From Couchioplanes azureus (GTDB lineage Bacteria; Actinomycetota; Actinomycetes; Mycobacteriales; Micromonosporaceae): a stretch of DNA of 64,000 nt. A program made the position numbers and the translations under genes. Of the stretch, positions 16,755 through 25,239 are shown in pieces. Position 1 is the first letter of the stretch; each line of letters begins with the position of its first letter. Under the pieces are notes generated by a model. That model was not told where the DNA came from. It did no database searches and was given only the letters and a program-made list of their open reading frames with translations. The stretch is from assembly GCF_014648355.1 (NCBI RefSeq), contig NZ_BMQY01000001.1:62001-126000 (forward strand), read 5' to 3'.

Positions 16755-17753
16755 ATGACCATCACGACCTCGGCGCCCGTCGAGAAGCCGGCCCGGACCC
16801 GCAGGACCGCCTGGCTGGTGCTGCTGTGGCTGCTGGTGCTGCCGGGCGCCGTCTGGGTCGTGCTGCGGCTGGGCGGCTGGGAGCGGGGTCCGCTGGTCCA
16901 GCTCTTCGCCTTCACGCCGTACGTGGCGGCGTGGTCCGCCGTGCCGCTGGTCGCCGCGCTCGCCACCCGCCGGTGGGTGGCCGCGGCCGTGGCGGCGGTG
17001 ACCTTCGCGCTGTTCGCCGTGACCGTGCTCCCCCGCGCCCTCGCCGACGGCGACCGCGGCCCGCAGACCGGGGTGAAGCTGCACGTCATGACGTCGAACA
17101 TGCTCTTCGGCGGCGCGGACCCGGCCCAGATCGTGCAGCTCGTCCGGGACAACGACGTGGCGGTGCTCGCGGTGCAGGAGTTCACCCCGGCCGCGCAGAC
17201 CCGGCTCGCCGAGGCCGGGCTGGGTCAGCTGCTGCCGTACTCGTCGCTGGGCGCGGAATACGGCGCGGGCGGCTCCGGGCTCTACTCCCGCTACCCGATC
17301 ACGAACCCCGGGGTCCGCGTCAACGGCGGCTTCTTCCACCAGGCGTACGGCACCATCCAGCCGCCCGGTGCCGGCCCGCTGACGGTCGAGTCGGCCCACC
17401 CCCTGGCGCCCTTCTCGGTGGACGTCGTCGACCGCTGGCGCGCCGACCTGGAGGCCGAGCCCCGCGCCGACCCGAAGGGCCTGCCGCGCATCCTGCTCGG
17501 CGACTTCAACGCGACGCTCGACCACCAGCCGATGCGAGCGCTGATCGACAGCGGCTACCGGGACGCCGCGGACGCCACGGGCGACGGCCTGACCGGCACC
17601 TGGGGCCCGTACGACGGCGACGCGATCCCCCCGGTCACCATCGACCACGTCCTGGTCGACAACCGCCTCGGCGTCGCGGACGCCGAGGTGCACGACATCC
17701 GCGGCACCGACCACCGCTCGATCATCGCCGAGGTGGTCCTCCCCGCGGCCTGA
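16755..17753 (+). CDS. Membrane-anchored endonuclease/exonuclease/phosphatase (EEP) family protein
   Basis: The product has 332 residues. Three N-terminal transmembrane helices (about residues 20-95) precede an EEP catalytic domain facing outward. Its motifs in order are MTSNMLFGG, a catalytic VQEF, a central YSRYPI segment, LGDFNATLDH, TIDHVLVD and terminal DHRSII. These carry the metal ligands and the catalytic Asp-His pair. EEP proteins with this N-terminal membrane unit are common in actinobacteria; substrates may be phosphodiesters or phospholipids. The ATG at 16755 starts MTITTSAPVEKPART. It converges with cimA, with only 5 bp between the stops. Confidence 0.88.
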   Translation: MTITTSAPVEKPARTRRTAWLVLLWLLVLPGAVWVVLRLGGWERGPLVQLFAFTPYVAAWSAVPLVAALATRRWVAAAVAAVTFALFAVTVLPRALADGDRGPQTGVKLHVMTSNMLFGGADPAQIVQLVRDNDVAVLAVQEFTPAAQTRLAEAGLGQLLPYSSLGAEYGAGGSGLYSRYPITNPGVRVNGGFFHQAYGTIQPPGAGPLTVESAHPLAPFSVDVVDRWRADLEAEPRADPKGLPRILLGDFNATLDHQPMRALIDSGYRDAADATGDGLTGTWGPYDGDAIPPVTIDHVLVDNRLGVADAEVHDIRGTDHRSIIAEVVLPAA

Positions 17754-17758
17754 GGCGC

Positions 17759-19345
17759 TCAGGCGCGCGCGGTGGCGCGGGCCAGGCCGTACGTGAGGGC
17801 GTCGGTGAGGGCCTTCCAGCTCGCCTCGACCACGTTCTCGTGCACGCCCACCGTGGTCCAGTCGCGGCCGCCGTCGCTGGTCTCGACCAGCACGCGGGTG
17901 ATGGCGTTGGTGCCGTGCGAGCCCTCCAGGATGCGGACCTTGTAGTCGGCCAGCTCGAAGTTCTCCAGTTCCGGGTAGTGCTTCGACAACGCCGTGCGGA
18001 GCGCCTCGTCGAGGGCGTTGACCGGGCCGTTGCCCTCCGCGGTGGCGATCACGCGCTCGCCGCGTACCCGGACCTTGACGGTGGCCTCCGAGACCACCGC
18101 GCCGTCCTCGCGGTGCTCGACCTGCACCCGGTAGGACTCCAGGGCGAACGGCCGGGCGAGGGCCGCGCCCGGCAGGGCGTCGCGGACCAGGAGCTCGAAG
18201 GACGCGTCCGCGGCCTCGAAGGACCAGCCGCCGGCCTCCAGGTCCTTGACGCGGCGGGTCACCTCCGTGAGGGTGTCCGGGTGGCCGGCCAGGTCCAGCC
18301 CGAGCTCACGGCTCTTGAGCTCGATGCTGGCCCGGCCGGCCATCTCCGTCACCAGGATCCGCATGTCGTTGCCCACCACCGCCGGGTCGACGTGGTTGTA
18401 GAGCAGCGGATCCACCTTGATCGCGCTCGCGTGCAGTCCCGCCTTGTGGGCGAAGGCCGCGGCCCCGACGTAGGCCTGGTGGGTGTCGGGGGCGATGTTG
18501 GCGATCTCGGCGAGCGCGGTGGAGACCCGCGTCGCCTTCTCGAGGCATCCGTCCGGTAGGACCTTCAGCCCCAGCTTGAGTTGCAGGTTGCTGACGACGG
18601 CGAAGAGGTCGGCGTTGCCGGGCCGCTCGCCGTAGCCGTTGGCCGTGCACTGGAAGTGGCGTACGCCCGCCTCGACGGCGGCGACGGTGTTCGCCACCGC
18701 GCAGGAGGTGTCGTTCTGGCAGTGGATGCCGAGCCGGTCGGCGGGGACGCCGGTCCGCTCGACCACGGCGTGGATCGCGGCGGTGACCATCGAGGGGAGC
18801 ATGCCGCCGTTGGTGTCGCACATGACGACCCGCTCGGCGCCCGCCTCGATCGCCGCCGTCACGACACTCGACGCATACGCCGGGTCGAACCGGAAGCCGT
18901 CGAAGAAGTGCTCGCAGTCGACGAAGGCGCGGCGGCCGTTGGCGACCAGGTGGGCGACGGTGTCGCGGACCATCGCCAGGTTCTCCTCGCCGGTGGTGCG
19001 CAGCGCCCGCTCCACGTGCCGGATGTCGGACTTGGCGACCACGCAGACCACCGGCGTCTCGGCGTCGAGCAGGGCCTGCACCTGCGGGTCCGCGGCCACG
19101 TCCACGCCCGCCTTGCGGGTCGCGCCGAACGCGACCAGCACCGCGTGCCGCAGGTCCAGCTCGGTACGCGCCCGGCGGAAGAACTCCGTGTCCTTGGGCA
19201 TGGCACCGGGCCAGCCGCCCTCGATGAAGCCGACCCCGAACTCGTCCAGCAGCCGCGCCACGGCGAGCTTGTCGGCGACCGAGTAGCTGATGCCCTCGCG
19301 CTGCCCGCCGTCGCGCAGCGTGGTGTCGAACACCTGGTAGGTCAT
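17759..19345 (-). CDS. cimA: (R)-citramalate synthase
   Basis: The product has 528 residues. The HMGL-like TIM barrel begins MTYQVFDTTLRDGGQREGIS with the metal-binding DTTLRDG motif, and the HCQNDTSCAVAN region carries further ligands. The C-terminal domain (from about residue 410) is the LeuA-type allosteric domain. CimA condenses pyruvate with acetyl-CoA to citramalate, the threonine-independent route to 2-oxobutyrate and isoleucine. Distinguishing it from isopropylmalate synthase rests on the 528-residue length and the FVDCEHFFDGFRF segment. It is preceded by an Ile/Leu/Val-rich leader peptide and a terminator hairpin, consistent with attenuation by end product. Confidence 0.93.
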   Translation of the reverse strand: MTYQVFDTTLRDGGQREGISYSVADKLAVARLLDEFGVGFIEGGWPGAMPKDTEFFRRARTELDLRHAVLVAFGATRKAGVDVAADPQVQALLDAETPVVCVVAKSDIRHVERALRTTGEENLAMVRDTVAHLVANGRRAFVDCEHFFDGFRFDPAYASSVVTAAIEAGAERVVMCDTNGGMLPSMVTAAIHAVVERTGVPADRLGIHCQNDTSCAVANTVAAVEAGVRHFQCTANGYGERPGNADLFAVVSNLQLKLGLKVLPDGCLEKATRVSTALAEIANIAPDTHQAYVGAAAFAHKAGLHASAIKVDPLLYNHVDPAVVGNDMRILVTEMAGRASIELKSRELGLDLAGHPDTLTEVTRRVKDLEAGGWSFEAADASFELLVRDALPGAALARPFALESYRVQVEHREDGAVVSEATVKVRVRGERVIATAEGNGPVNALDEALRTALSKHYPELENFELADYKVRILEGSHGTNAITRVLVETSDGGRDWTTVGVHENVVEASWKALTDALTYGLARATARA

Positions 19346-19381
19346 CGTGAGCTTCCTTTCCGCAGGACGGGTCGACCCAAC

Positions 19382-19411
19382 AAAAAGACCCCCCGCGGAT
19401 GCGGGAGGTCT
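19382..19411 (-). terminator. Attenuator terminator of cimA
   Basis: On the minus strand AGACCTCCCGC, loop ATCC, GCGGGGGGTCT, then TTTTT make an 11-bp stem (one G-U pair) and a U-tract. It lies between the leader peptide stop and the cimA start, the position expected of an amino-acid attenuator. Confidence 0.88.
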
Positions 19412-19439
19412 GCGCGTCGGCGATGCGTCAGCCGGCGCG

Positions 19440-19487
19440 CTAGGTGCGAATAATCAGCACGGGAAGGTGGGTCACGTACCGAAGCAT
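19440..19487 (-). CDS. cimA leader peptide (attenuation)
   Basis: The short frame encodes MLRYVTHLPVLIIRT and ends 28 bases before the terminator hairpin. Near its end are consecutive Val-Leu-Ile-Ile codons, and Leu, Val and Leu occur earlier. A longer version starting 36 bases upstream (MLDFGPAVVGIGG followed by the same peptide) is in frame. Ribosome stalling at scarce branched-chain aminoacyl-tRNA would allow readthrough into cimA. No strong ribosome site is visible for either start, so the exact start is uncertain. Confidence 0.78.
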   Translation of the reverse strand: MLRYVTHLPVLIIRT

Positions 19488-19568
19488 GCCACCGATTCCC
19501 ACTACTGCGGGGCCGAAGTCCAGCATCCGGGACACTTGTCGCCTCGGCGGGTGACGTAGGTTGGAGGG

Positions 19569-20315
19569 GTGACCGTCGATCCGTACCCCCGGACCTTGTC
19601 CTTCTCCGCCAGCTACAACTTTCGTGACGTCGGCGGGTACGCCGGCCTCGACGGCAGAACGGTCCGCTGGCGGCGCCTGTTCCGCGCCGACTCCCTGCAC
19701 CGGCTGAAGGGCGACGACCTGGCCGCGTTCGGCCGGCTCGGCGTCAAGACCGTCATCGACCTGCGCCGCCTCTTCGAGATCGAGGAGCACGGCCGCGTGC
19801 CGGACGACGACGGCCTGGCCTACCACAACCCGGTGATCGAGCACGTGGACTGGGACTCGGTGCCGCACCCGGAGGGCATGTCGCACGAGCGCTGGCTCGC
19901 CGACCGCTACCTGAACTTCACGGAGGACGGCCGGGAGGGCCTGGCCGCGGCGCTCACGCTGATCGCCGACCCGGCCGCGGCGCCGGTGGTGGTGCACTGC
20001 ATGGCCGGCAAGGACCGTACCGGGGTGGTCTGCGCCCTGACGCTGGCGCTGCTGGGCGTCCCGGACGACACCATCGCGGAGGACTACGCGCTGACCGAGG
20101 TGGCGATGGCCTCGCTGACCGAGTACCTGATGCGGACCAGGCCGGACATGGTGCAGGACAAGTACCACATGTTCGACTGCCCGCAGGACGCCATGCACAT
20201 GTTCCTCGGCGACCTGCGGGAGCGCCACGGCTCGGTGGAGAAGTTCGTCCGGGAGATCGGCGTCAGCGCCGAACAGGTGGCCGCCATGCGCGACCACCTG
20301 CTGGCGCCTTCCTGA
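19569..20315 (+). CDS. Tyrosine/serine protein phosphatase, PtpB-like
   Basis: The product has 248 residues with a dual-specificity-type active site VVVHCMAGKDRTGVV, where Cys attacks phosphate and Arg binds it. The N-terminal SASYNFRDVGGYAG motif is typical of the MptpB/lipid- and protein-phosphatase family of actinobacteria. A GTG at 19569 is used. A TANNNT-type box (TAGGTT, 19557-19562) ends 6 bases before it, so the mRNA may be leaderless. No signal peptide or membrane segment is present. It is divergent from the cimA leader and converges with ilvE. Cellular substrate unknown. Confidence 0.9.
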   Translation: MTVDPYPRTLSFSASYNFRDVGGYAGLDGRTVRWRRLFRADSLHRLKGDDLAAFGRLGVKTVIDLRRLFEIEEHGRVPDDDGLAYHNPVIEHVDWDSVPHPEGMSHERWLADRYLNFTEDGREGLAAALTLIADPAAAPVVVHCMAGKDRTGVVCALTLALLGVPDDTIAEDYALTEVAMASLTEYLMRTRPDMVQDKYHMFDCPQDAMHMFLGDLRERHGSVEKFVREIGVSAEQVAAMRDHLLAPS

Positions 20316-20318
20316 GGA

Positions 20319-21416
20319 TCAGAGCACCTTGTGGACCCAGCCGAACGGGTCCTCGGCGCGGCCGCGCTGGATGTCCGACAACTGCTGGCGCAGCGCCATC
20401 GTGACCTCGCCCGGGCCGCCGTCGGCGACGCTGAACTCGCCCTCCGGTGACCGGATGGTGCCGATCGGCGTGATCACGGCGGCGGTGCCGCAGGCGAACG
20501 CCTCGCGGATCCGTCCGGAGGCGGCGCCCTCGCGCCACTCGTCGATGCTGACCGGCCGCTCGTGCACCGCGCGGCCGGCGTGGGCGGCGAGCTTCAGGAC
20601 CGAGTCGCGGGTGATGCCGGGCAGGATCGTGCCGCCCAGCGGCGGGGTCACCAGGGAACCGTCGTCCATCACGAAGACGACGTTCATGCCGCCGAGCTCG
20701 TCGACGTACTTGCGCTCGACGGCGTCCAGGTAGACGACCTGGTCGCAGCCGTGCTCGATCGCCTCGGCCTGCGCGGAGAGCCCGGCGGCGTAGTTGCCGC
20801 CGCACTTCGCGGCGCCGGTGCCCCCCGGGGCCGCCCGGGTGTAGTCGGGCGTGGCCCACACCGTCACCGGCTTGACGCCGCCGCTGAAGTAGGCGCCCAC
20901 CGGGGAGGCGATGACGAGGTAGAGGTACTCCATCGCCGGGCGCACGCCCAGGAAGACCTCGCTGGCGTACGCGAACGGGCGCAGGTAGAGGCTGCCCTCG
21001 TCGCTCTGCGGGATCCACTTCCGGTCGATGCTGATGATCTGCCGCAGCGACTCGAGGAACATGGCCTGCGGCAGTTGCGGCATCGCCATGCGCTGCGCCG
21101 ACTGGGCGAACCGCGCGGCGTTGGCATCGGGCCGGAACAGCGTGACGCCGCCGTCGGGCGTCGTGTACGCCTTCAGCCCCTCGAAGATCTCCTGCGCGTA
21201 GTGCAGCACGGCCGACGCCGGATCCATCGGGATCGGCGCGCGGGCCTCGACGCGGGGCTCGTACCAGCCCTTGCCCTCCGCGTAACGCACGGTGACCATG
21301 TGGTCGGTGAAGATGCGGCCGAAGCCCGGGTTGGCCAGCAGGGTCGCGCGCTCCGCGTCGCTGACGGGCGCCGGGTTGGGACGGATCTCGAAGTCGAGGT
21401 TGTCACCACCGCTCAT
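20319..21416 (-). CDS. ilvE: Branched-chain amino acid aminotransferase
   Basis: The product has 365 residues and is a class IV PLP aminotransferase. The catalytic Lys lies in the VKPVTVWATPDYTRAAPGGT to KCGGNYAAGL region. IlvE transfers the amino group from glutamate to the oxo-acids of Val, Leu and Ile, the last step of the pathway. The ATG at 21414-21416 (MSGGDNLDFEIRPNP) is chosen; a GTG 24 bases upstream is in frame but lacks a ribosome site. It follows leuB with a 122-bp gap in which I see no attenuator. Confidence 0.95.
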   Translation of the reverse strand: MSGGDNLDFEIRPNPAPVSDAERATLLANPGFGRIFTDHMVTVRYAEGKGWYEPRVEARAPIPMDPASAVLHYAQEIFEGLKAYTTPDGGVTLFRPDANAARFAQSAQRMAMPQLPQAMFLESLRQIISIDRKWIPQSDEGSLYLRPFAYASEVFLGVRPAMEYLYLVIASPVGAYFSGGVKPVTVWATPDYTRAAPGGTGAAKCGGNYAAGLSAQAEAIEHGCDQVVYLDAVERKYVDELGGMNVVFVMDDGSLVTPPLGGTILPGITRDSVLKLAAHAGRAVHERPVSIDEWREGAASGRIREAFACGTAAVITPIGTIRSPEGEFSVADGGPGEVTMALRQQLSDIQRGRAEDPFGWVHKVL

Positions 21417-21538
21417 GGGGGTTGACCTGCTTTCTCTCACGGAAAGGGGTGGACATGAGGCAGCACCCGCAGTGCTCCGATGAACTTACCCCGAACGGCC
21501 GTTAAAGCCGACCACGCGCGGAGAGAGCGCCGCAGGGG

Positions 21539-22570
21539 TCAGACGGCCGCGGCGACCCGGTCGCCGACCTCGTCGGTGCGCAGCGGCGCTCCCGGCACCC
21601 GGCCGGCCACCTCGGCCGCGACCGCCTCGGACACCCGGCGGGCCGCGTCCGCGTGGCCGAGATGGTCGAGCAGCAGGGCGGCGGAGAGGATGGCGGCGGC
21701 CGGGTCGGCGATGCCCTGGCCGGCGATGTCGGGCGCCGAGCCGTGCACCGGCTCGAAGGTCGACGGGAACGCGCGCTCGGGGTTGACCGAGCCGCTGGCG
21801 GCCATGCCGATGCCGCCGGTCACCGCGGCGGCGACGTCGGTGAGGATGTCGCCGAAGAGGTTGTCGGTCACGATGACGTCGTAGCGCTGCGGATTGCTCA
21901 CCATGAACATGCTCGCGGCGTCGATGTGCTGGTATTCCGTCGTGACGCCGGGGAACTCGGCGGCCACCGCCTGGAACGTGCGGGCCCACAGCCCGCCGGC
22001 GTGGGTCAGCACGTTGGTCTTGTGGACGAGCGTGAGATGGCGGCGCTCGCGGCGCTGCGCCCGGGCGAACGCGTCCCGGACGACCCGCTCGACGCCGTGC
22101 CGGGTGTTCAGGCTCTCCTCGGTGGCGATCTCGGCGGGGGTGTCCCGGTGCAGGACGCCGCCGGCGCCGACGTAGAGGCCCTCGGTGCCCTCGCGGACCA
22201 CCACCATGTCGATCTCACCGGGCTTGACGCCGGCGAGCGGGCTGGTGGTGCCCGGCCACAGCCGCGACGGGCGCAGGTTGACGTACTGGTCGAAGTCGAA
22301 GCGGAGCCGGAGCAGCAGGCCGCGCTCGAGCACGCCCGGCGGCACGCTGGGGTCGCCGATCGCGCCGAGCAGGATGGCGTCGTGGCCGGCCAGCTCGTCG
22401 CGCACCGACGCCGGCAGGACCTCGCCCGTGCGGTGGTAGAGGCGGGCGCCGAGGTCGTACTCCTGGTATGCGACGCCGGGGAGGACGGCCTCGATCACCT
22501 TGCGGGCCTGCGCGGTCACCTCGGTCCCGATGCCGTCCCCGGCCACCACCGCGATCCGCGCCACCGCCAC
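21539..22570 (-). CDS. leuB: 3-isopropylmalate dehydrogenase
   Basis: The product has 343 residues and catalyses NAD-dependent oxidative decarboxylation of 3-isopropylmalate to 2-oxoisocaproate in leucine synthesis. The sequence begins [22 protein letters not shown]. It has the substrate loop around [11 protein letters not shown], the metal-binding [20 protein letters not shown] signature and the [22 protein letters not shown]-binding signature. GTG at 22568-22570 follows GAGGGAG; longer frames upstream are not needed. A strong inverted repeat lies about 105 bp upstream. Confidence 0.95.
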   Translation of the reverse strand: MAVARIAVVAGDGIGTEVTAQARKVIEAVLPGVAYQEYDLGARLYHRTGEVLPASVRDELAGHDAILLGAIGDPSVPPGVLERGLLLRLRFDFDQYVNLRPSRLWPGTTSPLAGVKPGEIDMVVVREGTEGLYVGAGGVLHRDTPAEIATEESLNTRHGVERVVRDAFARAQRRERRHLTLVHKTNVLTHAGGLWARTFQAVAAEFPGVTTEYQHIDAASMFMVSNPQRYDVIVTDNLFGDILTDVAAAVTGGIGMAASGSVNPERAFPSTFEPVHGSAPDIAGQGIADPAAAILSAALLLDHLGHADAARRVSEAVAAEVAGRVPGAPLRTDEVGDRVAAAV

Positions 22571-22673
22571 GTCAACTCCCTCATCCGACCGACGAACCGG
22601 GGCCGAGCCTAACCGGCCGTCCCGATCTCCGGTACGCAACTCCCAGGATGTGGATGAGCGGGGCCCGGCGCGA

Positions 22674-22712
22674 ACAGCCCCCGCCGATCGCGGCAACGAT
22701 CGCGGGGGCTGT
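22674..22712. other. Strong inverted repeat upstream of leuB
   Basis: ACAGCCCCCGC pairs with GCGGGGGCTGT (11 bp) and the stem is extended inward by GATC/GATC with one bulged C. There is no U-tract on either strand. It lies in the 344-bp gap 22571-22914 between divergent leuB and a hypothetical gene. It could be an attenuator or processing hairpin in the leuB leader, or a terminator for antisense RNA. The leftward strand has a frame with a [17 protein letters not shown] segment reading through it, not convincing as a leader peptide. The rest of the gap shows nothing else. Confidence 0.5.
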
Positions 22713-22914
22713 CACGACGAAAACGCGTGGCTCGCGCCCGCCGGGTGCACTACCGCGCGGAACGGCCACCGGCATGTCACCCGAAGACACGCCCGCGACG
22801 CCCGCGCGGCAAGGACCAACGGTAGCGATGCGGACTAATGTCGCGCAAGACGCATCCCCCGCGTGTCGCCCCGACATCGGGATCGAACGCCCACCGGTAT
22901 GGCACCATGCGCCG

Positions 22915-23292
22915 GTGAGTTTCGACCTCGTGGTGTGGGCCATGGACAACGCGGACATGCCGGACGACGTGCGTGCCGCCAACGAGCGGTGCGCGCGCGG
23001 CGAGCACCCGCAACGCCCCGCCGACCCCCGCGTCGTCGCCTTCTATGACGCGCTGACCAGCGATTATCCCGACCGTGGCCCACGGGCGACCCTGGACGGC
23101 TCGCCGTGGGCGAGCGCGCCGCTGCACGCCGCCGCGGACCACATCCAGATGCGCCTGGACGAGCACTGCCCGGACGAGGTCCTGGAGCGGATCGAGCGCC
23201 TCGCCGGCGAGCTCAACCTCGACCTGCTCGACCTGCAGGACGGCACGGTCTACCCGCCGCCGGTGAAGGCCCGGGCGGCCGCGTCCCGCTGA
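22915..23292 (+). CDS. Conserved hypothetical protein
   Basis: The product has 125 residues from GTG at 22915 (VSFDLVVWAMDNADMPDDVR). It contains PRATLDGSPWASAPLHAAAD and ends in a DLLDLQDGTVYPP segment. Similar short proteins with an N-terminal FDLxVWA and a C-terminal DxQxGTVYxP motif are widespread in actinobacteria. I recall no assigned function; some relatives lie beside toxin or immunity genes, but nothing of that sort is adjacent here. It has no membrane segment. It converges with serA and a small GC palindrome (23300-23316) lies between the stops. Confidence 0.75.
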   Translation: MSFDLVVWAMDNADMPDDVRAANERCARGEHPQRPADPRVVAFYDALTSDYPDRGPRATLDGSPWASAPLHAAADHIQMRLDEHCPDEVLERIERLAGELNLDLLDLQDGTVYPPPVKARAAASR

Positions 23293-23325
23293 CCGCCCAC
23301 CGGCCGTGCCGGCCGGCCGCCGCCG

Positions 23326-24927
23326 TCAGTCCTCGTCCCGCAGGTCCGCGATGTGGCCGCGGGCGGACCCGATGGCCGTGGCCACCGTGGACAGCAGTTC
23401 CAGGTCCACCGACGAGTCCACCGTCAGCGCCATCAGCGCCTCGCCGCCGGCCTCCCGGCGTGCCACCTGCATGGCCGCGATGTTGACACCGGCCTCGCCG
23501 AGGATCGTGCCGATCGCGCCGACGATGCCCGGGCGATCCGCGTAGCGGAAGAAGAGCAGGACCCCGCCGGCGTCGAGCTCCAGGTCGAACTCGTCCACCC
23601 GGGTCAGCTTGCGGGCCTCGCGGCCTCCGGTCGTCACGAGCGTGCCCGAGACGGTCACGCGACGGCCGTCCGGCAGCGCGCCGCGTACGGTGACCAGGTT
23701 GTGGTGCTCGGGGTCCTCGCCGGAGACGACCAGTTCGACGTCGACGCCGCGGTCGGCCGCGAGCTGCGGGGCGTTGACGTAGGTGACCTGCTCCTCGACC
23801 ACCGACGCGAACAGCCCCTTGGTCGCGGCGAGCTTGAGCACCGTGACGTCGTGCGAGACGATCTCGCCACGCACCTCGACCGCCACGCTCGCCGCCACGC
23901 CGCCGGCCACCGCGGTGAAGACCTTGCCCAGCCGCTCGGCGAGACCGAGCAGCGGCCGTACGTCCTCGTCGACGACCCCGCCCGCCTGCACGTTGACCGC
24001 ATCCGGCACGAACTCGCCCTGCAACGCCAGCTTGACGCTGCGCGCCACCGAGAGGCCCGCCTTGTCCTGCGCCTCGGCCGTCGACGCACCGAGGTGCGGC
24101 GTGACCACGACGTTGTCGAAGGCGAACAGCGGCGAGGACGTGGTCGGCTCGGTCGCGAACACGTCCAGCCCGGCGCCGGCCACCCGGCCCTCGGCCAGGG
24201 CGTCGGCCAGGGCGCGCTCGTCGACGAGGCCTCCGCGGGCGGCGTTGACGATGCGTACGCCCGGCTTGACGATCGCCAGCTCCTTCTCGCCGATCAGACC
24301 CACGGTCTCCGGCGTACGGGGCAGGTGCACCGAGATGAAGTCGCTCTCCCGCAGCAGCTCGTCGAGCGCGACCAGGTGCACGCCGAGCTGCGCGGCGCGG
24401 GCCGGCTGGACGTACGGGTCGTACGCGATCAGCCGCGCCCCGAAGGCGGCCATGCGCTGCGCGAACAGCACGCCGATGCGACCCAGCCCGACCACCCCGA
24501 CGGTCTTGCCCTGCACCTCGACACCGGTGAACCGGGCCCGCTGCCACTCGCCCCGCTTGAGCGCCGTCCCGGCGGCGACGGTGTGGCGCGCGACGGCCAG
24601 CAGCAGCGCGATCGCCTGCTCGGCGGCCGAGACGATGTTCGAGGTCGGCGCGTTGACCACCATGACGCCGCGCGCGGTGGCCGCGGGCACGTCCACGTTG
24701 TCCAGGCCGACCCCGGCCCGCGCGACGACCTTGAGCCGCGGCGCGGCGGCGATGGCCTCGGCGTCGATCCGCGTCGCGCTGCGCACGACCACGGCGTCGG
24801 CGTCGGCCAGCGCGCCGAGCAGCACGGCCCGGTCGGTGCCGTCGACCTGGCGTACGTCGAAGTCGTGGGCCAGCACGTCGAGGGCGGCGGGGGCGAGTTC
24901 CTCAGCGATCAGGACGACGGGAGTCAT
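23326..24927 (-). CDS. serA: D-3-phosphoglycerate dehydrogenase
   Basis: The product has 533 residues, the long actinobacterial SerA type. The NAD-binding half holds GVVGLGRIGVLFAQRM and the catalytic His in VVTPHLGASTAEAQDKAG. After residue about 315 come the extra ASB domain and a C-terminal ACT domain (FRYADRPGIVGAIGTILGEA) that binds serine for feedback control. It makes 3-phosphohydroxypyruvate, the first step of serine synthesis. ATG at 24925-24927 is supported by alignment to the family start MTPVVLIAEELAPAAL. A perfect Crp-type site lies about 74 bp upstream. Confidence 0.96.
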   Translation of the reverse strand: MTPVVLIAEELAPAALDVLAHDFDVRQVDGTDRAVLLGALADADAVVVRSATRIDAEAIAAAPRLKVVARAGVGLDNVDVPAATARGVMVVNAPTSNIVSAAEQAIALLLAVARHTVAAGTALKRGEWQRARFTGVEVQGKTVGVVGLGRIGVLFAQRMAAFGARLIAYDPYVQPARAAQLGVHLVALDELLRESDFISVHLPRTPETVGLIGEKELAIVKPGVRIVNAARGGLVDERALADALAEGRVAGAGLDVFATEPTTSSPLFAFDNVVVTPHLGASTAEAQDKAGLSVARSVKLALQGEFVPDAVNVQAGGVVDEDVRPLLGLAERLGKVFTAVAGGVAASVAVEVRGEIVSHDVTVLKLAATKGLFASVVEEQVTYVNAPQLAADRGVDVELVVSGEDPEHHNLVTVRGALPDGRRVTVSGTLVTTGGREARKLTRVDEFDLELDAGGVLLFFRYADRPGIVGAIGTILGEAGVNIAAMQVARREAGGEALMALTVDSSVDLELLSTVATAIGSARGHIADLRDED

Positions 24928-24993
24928 GAGTCTCCATTCGCGGACCTTCCGCGATCGTATGTGGACACCGCGCGGCCCGGTCACGCCCTTCGA

Positions 24994-25009
24994 TGTGACT
25001 GGCATCACA
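24994..25009. promoter_or_regulatory. Crp/GlxR-type binding site upstream of serA
   Basis: TGTGACTGGCATCACA is a perfect match to TGTGA-N6-TCACA, the consensus of Crp-family regulators. It lies between divergent serA and a methyltransferase gene, in the 312-bp gap 24928-25239. On the serA side a weak TACGAT -10 (24954-24959) would put the site near -54, an activator position. I see nothing else in the gap except a short CGCGGA/TCCGCG hairpin next to serA. Confidence 0.8.
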
Positions 25010-25239
25010 TCGTGGTGTACTCCATGACCCAGTTCGACTCCCAGGTCCGGCCCCCGCCGGTGGAGAACTTCCGCTCCCACCGCGCTGAGTGGCCAGCCAC
25101 ATGACGGACACCATCAGGGCAATGGCCCATCTCCACCTCGCATGATCGCCCGCCGCCGGCGTCCCCTCGGCCGACGGCGCACGGCGCGCCGCTCGGTTAC
25201 GCTCTGCCGACAGTTACCTCACTCTTCGATGGGAAGCCG

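Noticed and set aside
13776..17714. Very long open frame on the minus strand (over 1,300 codons) antisense to the M16 and glycosidase-fold genes
   Set aside because: It lies opposite genes with clear motifs and has low-complexity Arg/Gly/Val composition; GC-rich genomes keep antisense frames open by codon bias.
21417..21538. Possible third branched-chain attenuator in front of ilvE
   Set aside because: No hairpin with U-tract and no Leu/Ile/Val-rich short frame is visible in the 122-bp gap.
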